Positions 16,367 through 24,896 of a DNA stretch of 64,000 bases are shown one piece after another. Origin of the DNA: Bacteroidota bacterium (lineage in GTDB: Bacteria; Bacteroidota; Bacteroidia; Chitinophagales; Chitinophagaceae); NCBI GenBank assembly GCA_024640255.1, contig JAHEFI010000001.1:1-64000 (forward strand), given 5' to 3'. The stretch's first letter is position 1; every line of letters starts with the position of its first letter. The notes under the pieces were generated by a model that saw only the letters and a list, made by a program, of their open reading frames with translations, made no database searches and was not told the DNA's origin. The translations under genes and the position numbers were made by a program.

Positions 16367-17671
16367 ATGAGTTCATTTGAAGTAAGAGGCGGTAATAAAC
16401 TAAAAGGAACCATTATTCCTCAAGGTGCAAAAAACGAAGCCTTACAAATTTTATCTGCAGTAGTATTAACTAGTGAAGCTGTTACTATTTCAAATATCCC
16501 CAACATTGTAGATGTTAATTTATTGATTGAGTTATTGCACGAGATGGGTGTGCGTGTAGAAAAATTAGCAGAAGGGGAATATCGTTTTCAAGCTGATCAA
16601 ATTGATCCATTATACTTAGCATCTGAAGATTTTAGAAAAAAGAGTGGAAGACTTCGTGGTAGTGTAATGTTAGCGGGTCCTATTTTAGCAAGATTCAAAA
16701 AAGCTTATTTACCAAAACCAGGTGGAGATAAAATAGGTAGAAGAAGATTAGATACCCATATTATTGGCTTTCAAAATTTAGGTGCAAAATATGCTTACGA
16801 TAACGAACTAGCATGTTTTACAATTAGTACTGATGGTTTGAAAGGCACCTATATGTTATTAGATGAACCATCTGTAACAGGTACCGCAAACATAGTAATG
16901 GCGGCGGTTCTAGCGGAGGGCGTTACTACAATTTATAATGCAGCATGTGAACCTTATTTGCAACAATTGTGTTCTATGCTGAATAGAATGGGTGCAAAAA
17001 TTGCTGGTATTGGTAGTAATTTATTAACCATTGAAGGGGTTCAACAATTAAATGGCACAACACATCGTATTCTTCCGGATATGATTGAAATTGGTTCTTT
17101 TATTGGTTTGGCTGCGATGACACAAAGTGAAATCAGAATCAAAGATGCAGGTGTGCAACACTTAGGTATCATTCCAGATAAGTTTAGATTATTAGGAATT
17201 GATATGGATATTCAAGGAGATGATATTTTTATTCCTGCACAAGAAGAATATGAGATTCAAACTTATATGGATGGTGGTATCTTAACTATATACGATAATC
17301 CATGGCCTGGTTTTACGCCAGATTTATTGAGTATTGTTTTAGTAACTGCTACTCAGGCTAGAGGCTCTGTATTAGTGCATCAAAAAATGTTTGAAAGTAG
17401 ATTGTTCTTTACCGATAAATTAATTGATATGGGTGCACAAATTATTTTGTGTGATCCACATCGTGCAACTGTTATTGGACTTGGAAGAAAATATCCTTTA
17501 CGAGGTATTACCATGAGCAGTCCAGATATTCGTGCCGGTCAAGCTTTATTAATTGCTGCATTAAGCGCAGAAGGAAAAAGCACTATTCAAAATATTGAAC
17601 AAATTGATAGAGGTTATCAAAACATCGATACCCGCTTACAAGCACTTGGTGCCGATATCAAGAGAGTTTAA
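16367..17671 (+). CDS. murA: UDP-N-acetylglucosamine enolpyruvyl transferase (Asp-type)
   Basis: 434-residue enzyme of the first committed step of peptidoglycan synthesis, adding enolpyruvate from PEP to UDP-GlcNAc in the cytosol. Seen: GGNKLKGTIIPQGAKNEAL at the N-terminus (catalytic Lys and Asn), SGRLRGSVMLAGPILARF near residue 92, and DMIEIGSFIGLAA near residue 243. The catalytic-loop segment PKPGGDKIGRRRLDTHI (about residues 116-132) has Asp where E. coli has Cys115 in PGGCAIGARPVDLHI. Fosfomycin alkylates that Cys, so this enzyme should be intrinsically fosfomycin-resistant. Length is slightly above the usual 420. Confidence 0.96.
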   Translation: MSSFEVRGGNKLKGTIIPQGAKNEALQILSAVVLTSEAVTISNIPNIVDVNLLIELLHEMGVRVEKLAEGEYRFQADQIDPLYLASEDFRKKSGRLRGSVMLAGPILARFKKAYLPKPGGDKIGRRRLDTHIIGFQNLGAKYAYDNELACFTISTDGLKGTYMLLDEPSVTGTANIVMAAVLAEGVTTIYNAACEPYLQQLCSMLNRMGAKIAGIGSNLLTIEGVQQLNGTTHRILPDMIEIGSFIGLAAMTQSEIRIKDAGVQHLGIIPDKFRLLGIDMDIQGDDIFIPAQEEYEIQTYMDGGILTIYDNPWPGFTPDLLSIVLVTATQARGSVLVHQKMFESRLFFTDKLIDMGAQIILCDPHRATVIGLGRKYPLRGITMSSPDIRAGQALLIAALSAEGKSTIQNIEQIDRGYQNIDTRLQALGADIKRV

Positions 17672-17700
17672 AGGTTTAATAAATCCAATAAGATATAAAT

Positions 17701-17726
17701 AAAAGGCCACGCATGCGTGGCCTTTT
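17701..17726. terminator. Bidirectional terminator after murA
   Basis: A perfect 26-base palindrome with arms AAAAGGCCACGC and GCGTGGCCTTTT around a central AT, 29 bases after the murA stop and continued by TT. The GC-rich core flanked by A and T runs works in both orientations, between murA (+) and the S10 peptidase (-). Confidence 0.85.
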
Positions 17727-17742
17727 TTCTTCATCATTATCG

Positions 17743-17784
17743 AAAGTTTTAGGTCGCTAATTTTTTATAGCGGCCTAAAACTTT
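17743..17784 (-). terminator. Hairpin over the 3' end of the S10 peptidase gene
   Basis: Arms AAAGTTTTAGGTCGCT (17743-17758) and AGCGGCCTAAAACTTT (17769-17784) pair over 16 bp with one wobble and a ten-base loop. The proximal arm includes the peptidase stop codon and its last codons. With the next palindrome it forms a tandem terminator on the minus strand. Confidence 0.6.
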
Positions 17785-19310
17785 GCGGGAGTGCCAAATT
17801 TTGGTATAGCTTTTTTGATGAATGCTCTAAGATGATCATTACTTGTTTGTAAATCTTCTTTTCTTAAATACATCATGTGTCCACTTCTGTATCCTTCCCA
17901 GAACATTCTGTCTTGAATTTTTCCAGCTGGATCCATTTGCCACATATTATATTTTGCATTGAAATAATCACAAGCACCATCATAATAACCAGATTGTACT
18001 AATAAATGCAAATAAGGATTTTGCATCATTGCTTGACGTAAGTCGTCACCAGTATGGTTATTGTTATTATCCCAAGGGAAGGTTGGTCCAAAAATATAGT
18101 AAGATAAATCTGTCTTATAACCTAACTCATCTCTTAAATACATATTAATTGCTGGAGTAAATGAATGTTCCCAACTTGTTAATTCAGAGTTGTAGTCTGG
18201 TCTTTCACCAGCATCTTTTTTATCCATACCAATATATCTAGAATCTAGACGGCCCACTGTTTTTCCTTGATCACGTAATAATTCTTTCCAGAAGAAATCA
18301 AATGGAATTTCTAAATTTTGATTCATTACCGCTTCTTCACTCAAACCTGTATAACGAGCTAATTTTTTTACCATCGCTGATCTCTTATCCTTACTTAATG
18401 CACCACCTTGTGCAATAGCAGGTAATAGTTCATTTACTGTGAATGCTTCTACTTCTGGTAAATAAGCTGTTAAATCTTTTGATTGTAAATCGGCAGGTAA
18501 TTTTTTATGATGCCATGCAGTAGCTGCCATATAAGGTACACGCAATGCTGCACTCATTGGACCATCACGCTTGATACCTAAATCTGTTGGAGAAACCAAG
18601 ATCACTCCATTTAAATACATCCAATGTCTGTTTTGTAATTCTAATGACAAACCAGAAACTCTTGTTGTACCATAACTTTCTCCAATTAAGAATTTAGGAG
18701 AAGCCCATCTTTTTTGACGAGCCACAAAAGCGTTAATCCAATCTGCTAAATATTTAACATCTGCATTTACCCCAAAGAATTTTGAAGTAGGTACAGACTT
18801 ATCTACGATACGAGAAAATCCTGTGTTCACTGGATCAATGTAAACGATGTCTGCAACATCTAAGATAGAATTGGTGTTTTCTTCAAATCCATAAGGTTGT
18901 ACTGGATATCCTTCGTCATCTATTTTTAATTTTCTTGGACTAGTATAGCCTAAATGCATCCAAACGCTAGCAGTACCTGGACCTCCGTTAAAAGAGATCA
19001 CCAATGGACGCTCGTCTTTATTAGTTACATCTGTACGCTCATAATACACATAAAATAATCCAGCAATGGCTTTTCCGTCATCATCCCATACTGGCATAGT
19101 GCCTGTTACCACTTTATAAGAAACTTTTTGACCTTTAATAGTGATTTCTCCTTTGTTCTCCGTTTTAGCTTCTAAAGAAAGTTCTCTTTTAAAGCCTGGA
19201 TTGGAATCCATTTTTGGAGCTGGTTTTGGAGCAGCATCTTCCGCTGGTCTTTGAGCTTGAACAAACAAGCTGCTAACTAACAACAAACAAGTAAATAGTT
19301 GTTTTTGCAT
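17775..19310 (-). CDS. Secreted serine carboxypeptidase (peptidase family S10)
   Basis: 511 residues with a signal peptide (about 1-19, ending LFVQAQ). The S10 alpha/beta-hydrolase features are in order: oxyanion region FNGGPGTASVWMHLG near residue 108, catalytic Ser in IGESYGTTRVSGL near residue 209, Asp in SGYYDGACDY near residue 433, and His in YRSGHMMYLRK near residue 475. It likely removes C-terminal residues from peptides in the periplasm. Bacterial S10 enzymes are common in Bacteroidota. It is monocistronic, divergent from gmk, and its 3' end lies in a hairpin. Confidence 0.92.
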   Translation of the reverse strand: MQKQLFTCLLLVSSLFVQAQRPAEDAAPKPAPKMDSNPGFKRELSLEAKTENKGEITIKGQKVSYKVVTGTMPVWDDDGKAIAGLFYVYYERTDVTNKDERPLVISFNGGPGTASVWMHLGYTSPRKLKIDDEGYPVQPYGFEENTNSILDVADIVYIDPVNTGFSRIVDKSVPTSKFFGVNADVKYLADWINAFVARQKRWASPKFLIGESYGTTRVSGLSLELQNRHWMYLNGVILVSPTDLGIKRDGPMSAALRVPYMAATAWHHKKLPADLQSKDLTAYLPEVEAFTVNELLPAIAQGGALSKDKRSAMVKKLARYTGLSEEAVMNQNLEIPFDFFWKELLRDQGKTVGRLDSRYIGMDKKDAGERPDYNSELTSWEHSFTPAINMYLRDELGYKTDLSYYIFGPTFPWDNNNNHTGDDLRQAMMQNPYLHLLVQSGYYDGACDYFNAKYNMWQMDPAGKIQDRMFWEGYRSGHMMYLRKEDLQTSNDHLRAFIKKAIPKFGTPAKF

Positions 19311-19386
19311 AAGGCTAATTTTTATTGGAATAAAATTTATAGTCCTAAATATACATCAATATAAATTTATTTAGGCTTGATTTCTG

Positions 19387-19394
19387 TAAATTTG
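19387..19394 (+). promoter_or_regulatory. -7 box of the gmk promoter
   Basis: TAAATTTG matches TAnnTTTG exactly and ends three bases before the ATG at 19398. With the usual 4-7 base distance from box to transcription start, the gmk mRNA would begin at or inside the start codon. No well-spaced TTG element is evident. Confidence 0.5.
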
Positions 19395-19397
19395 ACT

Positions 19398-19982
19398 ATG
19401 TCAGCAATTGTTCCCATTACTAATAAAAAAGTGATCATTTTAACTGCTCCATCTGGTGCAGGAAAGTCTACTATCACCCAATTCCTTTTGGCGAATTACC
19501 CTAATTTGGCTTTTTCTATTTCTGCAACTACCAGAAAACCAAGAGGAACAGAAAAAGATGGTGTTGAATACCATTTTTTGAGTGCAGCAGCTTTTGAAGG
19601 ACATATTTACCAAAACGATTTTTTAGAATATGAAATGGTGTATGAGGGATTGTATTATGGCACCCTTAAATCAGAGTTGAATCGTTTATGGCAATTAGGA
19701 AAAACACCTGTTTTAGATATTGATGTAAAAGGAGCCATCAAGGTTCAAAATGTTTTGGGCGAAGATTGCTTATCTATTTTTATCATGCCGCCAAGTATTG
19801 AGGTATTGAAAGAAAGATTATTAAGTAGGCAAACAGAATCAGCTGAAGCAATTCAAACCAGAATTGATAAAGCAGCTTATGAAATTGAGTTTAGTTCTCA
19901 GTTTAAAGCCATCGTTAAAAACGAAGTATTAGAAGTGGCTTGTGCGGAAGTTGCCAAGCTGATTGAAAACTTTATTAAATAA
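19398..19982 (+). CDS. gmk: Guanylate kinase
   Basis: 194-residue P-loop kinase converting GMP to GDP. Walker A is in ILTAPSGAGKSTIT near residue 14. The GMP-binding stretch ISATTRKPRGTEKDGVEYHF is near residue 39, and DIDVKGAIKVQNV lies near residue 104. The start is MSAIVPITNKKVIIL at 19398; a longer frame starts at 19377, inside the promoter. It lies six bases before the next gene, so gmk and the SDR probably share a transcript. Confidence 0.95.
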   Translation: MSAIVPITNKKVIILTAPSGAGKSTITQFLLANYPNLAFSISATTRKPRGTEKDGVEYHFLSAAAFEGHIYQNDFLEYEMVYEGLYYGTLKSELNRLWQLGKTPVLDIDVKGAIKVQNVLGEDCLSIFIMPPSIEVLKERLLSRQTESAEAIQTRIDKAAYEIEFSSQFKAIVKNEVLEVACAEVAKLIENFIK

Positions 19983-19988
19983 TTCATT

Positions 19989-20807
19989 ATGAGCATGCAA
20001 GGAAAAACAGTATTGATTACTGGAGGAACAAGAGGTATTGGAAAAGCAATGGCTTTAAAACTAGCTGCTGCTGGAGCGAATATTGTAATTGCTGCAAAAT
20101 CGGTGGAAGAAGATCCAAGATTAGGAGGAACTATTTTTACAGCTGCTGCAGAGGTAGAAGCCTTGGGGGCAAAGGCTTTGGCGGTACAAGTAGATATTAG
20201 AGATGAAGCGCAAATTGCTTCAGCGATTGAAAAAACGATTGCCACATTTGGTGGATTAGATATCTTAATTAACAATGCAAGTGCGATTCAATTAACGGAT
20301 ACAGCTGGCACACCTAGTAAACGTTTTGATTTAATGCACGATATCAATGTGAGAGGAACTTTTTTAATGGTACAACATGCTTTACCATATTTAAGAAAAG
20401 GAAAGAACCCACATATTTTAACTTTATCGCCTCCGATTAATTTAGCGCCAAAATGGTTAGCACCTCATGTTGCATATACCATTTCAAAATACAATATGAG
20501 TATGATGACCTTGGGTTGGGCAGAAGAGTTTAAAGAGGATGGTATTGCCGTAAACGCTTTATGGCCGCGCACTACCATTGATACTGCTGCAGTTAGAAAT
20601 CTATTGGGCGGAGAAGCATTAGCTAAGATGAGTAGAACAGTGGATATTATTGCAGATGCTGCTTTTTATATTTTATCTAAAGAAAAATTAACTTATACAG
20701 GTAAAACATTTATTGATGAAGAAGTATTGGCTGCAGAAGGCATTACTGATTTAGCAAAATATTCAGTAGTACCTGGAGGAAAATTATTTAACGATTTATT
20801 TTTATAA
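19989..20807 (+). CDS. SDR-family oxidoreductase, HSDL2-like
   Basis: 272-residue classical short-chain dehydrogenase. The NAD(P)-binding TGGTRGIGKAMALKL is near residue 10 and NNASA (the NNAG equivalent) near residue 95. The catalytic Tyr-Lys pair is in AYTISKYNMSMM near residue 160, with Ser in LSPP just before. The pattern resembles hydroxysteroid-dehydrogenase-like protein 2, whose substrates may be fatty-acyl or steroid-like compounds; the substrate here is unknown. It is between gmk and the M20 amidohydrolase, all on the plus strand with short gaps (6 and 18 bases). Confidence 0.88.
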   Translation: MSMQGKTVLITGGTRGIGKAMALKLAAAGANIVIAAKSVEEDPRLGGTIFTAAAEVEALGAKALAVQVDIRDEAQIASAIEKTIATFGGLDILINNASAIQLTDTAGTPSKRFDLMHDINVRGTFLMVQHALPYLRKGKNPHILTLSPPINLAPKWLAPHVAYTISKYNMSMMTLGWAEEFKEDGIAVNALWPRTTIDTAAVRNLLGGEALAKMSRTVDIIADAAFYILSKEKLTYTGKTFIDEEVLAAEGITDLAKYSVVPGGKLFNDLFL

Positions 20808-20825
20808 CGATTCAAAACAACAGAG

Positions 20826-22277
20826 ATGAAAAAATTATTGTTAGGTGCTATGATGTTATTGTCTTTTGGTGCTTGGGCACAGAAGAAGGCAAAAGTAGAT
20901 CCAACAGCAGCTACTAAAGACGCGGCTTTAAATGCGTTAAACAATGCATACGAAGCAGATAAGAAAACTGCATTACAAATTTGGGATTTTGCAGAAGTGG
21001 GTTACAAAGAAGTGAAGAGTGCTGCATTACATGTGCAACATTTAAAAGACGCAGGCTTTACTGTACAAACAGGTGTAGCGGATATTCCAACTGCATTTGT
21101 AGCTACCTATGGTAGTGGTAGTCCTGTGATTGGCATATTGGCTGAATACGATGCTTTACCCGGTATTATTCAATCTGCATCTCCAGAAAGAACACTTGTT
21201 CCTGGCAAGACTGCTGGTCACGCATGTGGTCATCATTTATTTGGTACTGCGAGTGTATCTGCTGGTATTGCAGTGAAAGAATTAATTGCTTCTGGTAAAT
21301 TAAAAGGTACTGTAAAAGTATTTGGTTGTCCTGCAGAAGAAGGTGGAAGCGGAAAAGTATTTTTAGTTAGAGCAGGTTTATTCAATGATGTGGATGCTGT
21401 AATTCACTGGCATCCTGATGATGTGAATGCTGTAACTACTACAAGTGCTTTAGCGAATAAGTCTGCTAAATTTAAATTCTATGGCGTATCTGCACATGCT
21501 GCAGCAGCACCAGATCAAGGTAGATCAGCATTAGATGCTGTTGAGGCAATGGATAATATGGTGAACATGATGCGTGAACATATTCCTCAAGAAACTAGAA
21601 TTCACTATGTAATTACTTCAGGTGGTAAAGCGCCAAACGTGGTACCTGATTTTGCAGAAGTGTATTACTATGTTCGTCATCCAAAGCGTAAAGATGTGGT
21701 AGAAATTTTTGATAGAGTAGTGAAAGCTGCTGAAGGCGCTGCCATTGGAACAGGTACTACTATGAAATATGATATCATTGGTGGTACACATGATTTGCTA
21801 ATTAATAAAACATTAGCAGAGGCCATGCAAACTAATTTAGAAAAAGTAGGTGGTGTAGAATACACTGAAGCTGAAATAGCTTTTGCTAAAAAAATTCAAC
21901 CAACATTTATTGGTGCACCAGTAGATGTTGCCACTGCTGGAAAAGTTAAACCTTTATCTTATGTTAATGAAGGCAATAGTGGTTCAACAGATGTGGGTGA
22001 TGTAAGTTATGCTAAACCAACCGTTGGATTACGCGCAGCAACATGGGTTCCAGGCACACCTGCGCATAGCTGGCAAGCCATTGCTTCTGGTGGAACAGAA
22101 ATAGGAACAAAGGGAATGTTAGTAGCAAGTAAAACAATGGCATTAACAGCAATTGATTTAATGAGCAACCCTGCATTATTAAATAAAGCCATTGAAGAAT
22201 TTAAAACTTCTATCGGCGACTATAAGTACAAAGCATTATTAGGAGATATTAAACCAGCTTTAAACTATCGCGACTAG
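20826..22277 (+). CDS. Exported M20-family amidohydrolase (AbgB-like)
   Basis: 483 residues with a signal peptide (1-18, ending FGAWAQ). M20D metallo-hydrolase with metal-binding AGHACGHHLFGTASV near residue 128, PAEEGGSGKVFLVRAG near residue 168 (Glu pair) and HWHPDDVNAV near residue 191. The dimerisation lid contains GVSAHAAAAPDQGRSALDAV near residue 220. This arrangement resembles p-aminobenzoyl-glutamate hydrolase subunit B and related peptidases or amidases. It is probably periplasmic and cleaves N-acyl or dipeptide substrates. The precise substrate is unknown. It ends the gmk-SDR cluster and is followed by two hairpins. Confidence 0.88.
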   Translation: MKKLLLGAMMLLSFGAWAQKKAKVDPTAATKDAALNALNNAYEADKKTALQIWDFAEVGYKEVKSAALHVQHLKDAGFTVQTGVADIPTAFVATYGSGSPVIGILAEYDALPGIIQSASPERTLVPGKTAGHACGHHLFGTASVSAGIAVKELIASGKLKGTVKVFGCPAEEGGSGKVFLVRAGLFNDVDAVIHWHPDDVNAVTTTSALANKSAKFKFYGVSAHAAAAPDQGRSALDAVEAMDNMVNMMREHIPQETRIHYVITSGGKAPNVVPDFAEVYYYVRHPKRKDVVEIFDRVVKAAEGAAIGTGTTMKYDIIGGTHDLLINKTLAEAMQTNLEKVGGVEYTEAEIAFAKKIQPTFIGAPVDVATAGKVKPLSYVNEGNSGSTDVGDVSYAKPTVGLRAATWVPGTPAHSWQAIASGGTEIGTKGMLVASKTMALTAIDLMSNPALLNKAIEEFKTSIGDYKYKALLGDIKPALNYRD

Positions 22278-22282
22278 TTCCA

Positions 22283-22347
22283 CAATGAGTCCTCTTCAAG
22301 AGACTCATTGATAAAAAAATAGCGCTAAGAAATTAGCGCTATTTTTT
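22283..22347. terminator. Tandem hairpins between convergent M20 gene and lysS
   Basis: First hairpin: CAATGAGTC (22283-22291) with GACTCATTG (22302-22310). Second: AAAAAATAGCGCTAA (22314-22328) with TTAGCGCTATTTTTT (22333-22347), ending in a T run. The second is symmetric and can terminate both the plus-strand M20 transcript and the minus-strand lysS transcript. Confidence 0.85.
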
Positions 22348-23866
22348 ATTCATTCACTTCAGGTCTCATCTGCGGGAAGAAGAGCACATCCTGTATAGAT
22401 GGTTGATTTAACATCATCATACATAATCTATCTATACCAATACCAATACCTGATGTTGGTGGCATTCCATACTCCAATGCTCTTAAGAAATCATGATCAA
22501 TAAACATAGCTTCATCATCACCTCTTTCCATTAAAGCCAATTGATCTTCAAATCTTTTTCTTTGATCTATTGGATCGTTTAATTCAGAATAAGCATTCGC
22601 TAATTCCTTTCCATTCACCATTAATTCAAAACGCTCTACCAAGCCTTCTTTAGATCTATGTTTCTTGGTTAATGGGCTCATTTCAATAGGGTAATCGATA
22701 ATGAAGGTTGGTTGAATATATGTGTGTTCGCTAGTTGCCCCGAAGATCTCATCTATCAATTTACCTTTTCCAATAGTTGGTGGTACATCAATTTTTAAAG
22801 TCTTACATACTTCTCTCAATCCAGCTTCATCCATACCATTGATATCAATTCCTGTATTTTCTTGAATGGCTTCAATAATACTGATTCTTCTATAAGGTGC
22901 TTTAAAATTAATTGTCTTGTCTCCTACTTTTAATTCTGTTGTACCATGAAGGGTTAAAGCAATTTTTTCAAACAATTGCTCTGTAATCTCCATCATCCAG
23001 AAATAATCTTTGTAAGCAGTATACCACTCTAGTACAGTGAATTCTGGATTATGTGTTCTATCCATTCCTTCGTTTCTAAAGTTTCTACTAAACTCATACA
23101 CCCAATCAAATCCACCTACAATCAATCTCTTTAAATACAATTCATTCGCAATACGCAAATAGAAAGGCACATCCAAGGCATTATGATGCGTAATAAATGG
23201 TCTTGCTGCCGCTCCACCTGGAATTGCTTGTAATACAGGCGTATCCACTTCTAATGCTCCACGCTCGTTCAAGAATTGACGAATGGTATTCATTAACACC
23301 GTACGCTTCGTAAAAGTGTCTTTTACTTCTGGATTAATAATTAAATCGGCATAGCGTTGACGATATCTAAATTCAGGATCAGTTACCGCATCAAATACTT
23401 GACCAGATTCATCACGCTTCACCACCGGTAGTGGCTTTAATGACTTAGCTAATAAAGTAATCGTATTAGAGTGAATTGAAGTCTCACCCGTTTTAGTAGT
23501 GAATACATATCCTGTTGAACCAATGATATCTCCTAAGTCCATTCCGTTTTTAGTAATCACGTCCCAATAAGACTTGTCTTCATCTGGACAAATCTCATCA
23601 CGTTTCACATATAATTGAATAATACCTTGATCGTCTTGTATTTTGATAAACAATACCTTACCCTTATCATTCACGCTCATAATTCTACCTGCCACACAAA
23701 CAGACGCAAACTGCTCTTTAGTCTCTTCTGTGTAGTTGTCCTTAATATCTTTTGAATAATGGGTAATAGGATATAGGGGGGCGGGATAGGGGTTAATGCC
23801 AGCTGCCTCCAAAGCTTGTAGCTTTTCTCTTCTGATAATCTCTTGTTCTGATAAAGAATGACTCAT
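22346..23866 (-). CDS. lysS: Lysyl-tRNA synthetase (class II)
   Basis: 506 residues, the usual length. N-terminal OB-fold anticodon-binding domain (VAGRIMSVNDKGKVLFIKIQ near residue 52), then the class II catalytic core. Motif 2 region is YEFSRNFRNEGMDRTHNPEF near residue 257, and motif 3 region GIGIGIDRLCMMM near residue 477. The protein charges tRNA-Lys in the cytosol. Its start follows a minus-strand TACTTTTG box. It is transcribed alone and ends at the shared terminator. Confidence 0.98.
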   Translation of the reverse strand: MSHSLSEQEIIRREKLQALEAAGINPYPAPLYPITHYSKDIKDNYTEETKEQFASVCVAGRIMSVNDKGKVLFIKIQDDQGIIQLYVKRDEICPDEDKSYWDVITKNGMDLGDIIGSTGYVFTTKTGETSIHSNTITLLAKSLKPLPVVKRDESGQVFDAVTDPEFRYRQRYADLIINPEVKDTFTKRTVLMNTIRQFLNERGALEVDTPVLQAIPGGAAARPFITHHNALDVPFYLRIANELYLKRLIVGGFDWVYEFSRNFRNEGMDRTHNPEFTVLEWYTAYKDYFWMMEITEQLFEKIALTLHGTTELKVGDKTINFKAPYRRISIIEAIQENTGIDINGMDEAGLREVCKTLKIDVPPTIGKGKLIDEIFGATSEHTYIQPTFIIDYPIEMSPLTKKHRSKEGLVERFELMVNGKELANAYSELNDPIDQRKRFEDQLALMERGDDEAMFIDHDFLRALEYGMPPTSGIGIGIDRLCMMMLNQPSIQDVLFFPQMRPEVNE

Positions 23867-23896
23867 TAATATATAATTATGAGTGCAAAAGTAAAA

Positions 23897-24466
23897 CTAA
23901 GTAAGCAATTTTAGTTCGCTTAAATGTATCAAATCTCCCGGTTGCATCTTTTCAATAGTATATTCACCTATTTGGGCTCTTATTAATCTAAGCACCGGGA
24001 AGCCCACTTGGGCAAACATTTTGCGTACCTGTCTATTCTTACCTTCTATTAATTCTATAGAGGCCCAGCTAGTGGGGATGCTTTTTCTATAACGAATGGG
24101 CGGGTTTCTGTCGGGAACTTCTATCGTATCTGGTAAAATACTTAGTTTGGCCGGTTTGGTTTGATAAGATTTACCATCCACGCTAATATTTACCCCTTTT
24201 GCTAATTGTTGAATAGCTTCTTGGGTGATTGCACCATCTACTTGTACCCAATAAGTTCTTTTATGTTCGAAACTTGGATGTAATAGTTGATGATTGATTT
24301 TTTTATCATTGGTTAATAATAATAATCCTTCACTATCATAATCTAACCTGCCAACTGGATAGACATCTTTTTCAACTTCAATTATATCTTTCAAACATAA
24401 TTTACCATCAGTGGATGTGAACTGAGATAAGACTTGAAAAGGTTTATATAGAAGATAATATTGCAT
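23897..24466 (-). CDS. RNA pseudouridine synthase, RluE/RsuA family
   Basis: 189-residue pseudouridine synthase lacking the N-terminal S4 domain, as in RluE. The catalytic Asp is in YPVGRLDYDSEGLLLLTND at about residues 36-54. Also seen are KRTYWVQVDG near residue 69 and the C-terminal ELIEGKNRQVRKMFAQVGFP near residue 137. It probably modifies a single uridine in 23S rRNA (E. coli RluE acts at 2457); the exact target is inferred. It lies 30 bases downstream of nothing coding and just below a terminator-like hairpin at 24490-24508. Its own promoter is therefore either very close or upstream of that hairpin. Confidence 0.9.
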   Translation of the reverse strand: MQYYLLYKPFQVLSQFTSTDGKLCLKDIIEVEKDVYPVGRLDYDSEGLLLLTNDKKINHQLLHPSFEHKRTYWVQVDGAITQEAIQQLAKGVNISVDGKSYQTKPAKLSILPDTIEVPDRNPPIRYRKSIPTSWASIELIEGKNRQVRKMFAQVGFPVLRLIRAQIGEYTIEKMQPGDLIHLSELKLLT

Positions 24467-24486
24467 GTAAAAGGCTTACAAAAAAC

Positions 24487-24565
24487 AAAGTCCCACTGTT
24501 GGTGGGACCTCGTATATGGATGGGTTAGTAAGTACGGGAACAGTATTCCCATCACAATATTAAAT
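24487..24565 (-). ncRNA. Candidate small RNA or rluE leader ending in a terminator
   Basis: Minus strand carries two hairpins: GGGAATACTGTTCCC (24528-24542 region), then GTCCCAC/GTGGGAC at 24490-24508 with a five-base loop. The second is followed by the run CTTTGTTTTTTG. That is a canonical rho-independent terminator, yet no protein gene ends there. A -7-like TAATATTG lies just upstream. The simplest readings are a roughly 70-80 base sRNA or an attenuated leader of the pseudouridine synthase gene that begins 20 bases later. No known RNA family was recognised. Confidence 0.45.
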
Positions 24566-24866
24566 ATACTTTATCCTAATTCAAAAAATTTTTTTAACAA
24601 ATTTTTTGTGGTTATCCACAAATGGCCTATTTGAAAGCATGTAAAAAATTATTTTTTACTGCTTAATGAATGATCATTTCATTTTTATTTTTTTTGAATT
24701 CATTTTTTTGAATCCTCTGAAACCCTTTATTAATAATAGTTTCAGCATTATCAATTTTATGTTGCATCATTGAATTATAAAAAATGTATTGAGTACATTT
24801 AGATGATTCATCATAAAAAATTATAGAGAAAAACGGGAAAAAAAATTTTTTACAAAAAAGGCTCGT

Positions 24867-24874
24867 TACCTTTG
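24867..24874 (+). promoter_or_regulatory. -7 box of the LpxD-like gene
   Basis: TACCTTTG, an exact TAnnTTTG match, ends 22 bases before the ATG at 24897. Upstream is a very AT-rich tract with A runs. Confidence 0.5.
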
Positions 24875-24896
24875 ATTTAGGCCAAAAAACACGATT

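Larger units (their letters stand above)
24467..24896. other. Gene-free AT-rich stretch with a DnaA-box hairpin
   Basis: About 430 bases without a convincing gene. Besides the candidate RNA at its left end, it holds an exact TTATCCACA at 24612-24620, the DnaA-box consensus. That sits inside a perfect hairpin, TTTGTGG-TTAT-CCACAAA (24605-24622), and is flanked by runs of A and T. Only one box was seen, so this is not a typical replication-origin cluster. A minus-strand open frame at 24663-24926 overlaps the next gene and looks like chance. The right end carries the promoter of the LpxD-like gene. Confidence 0.5.
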
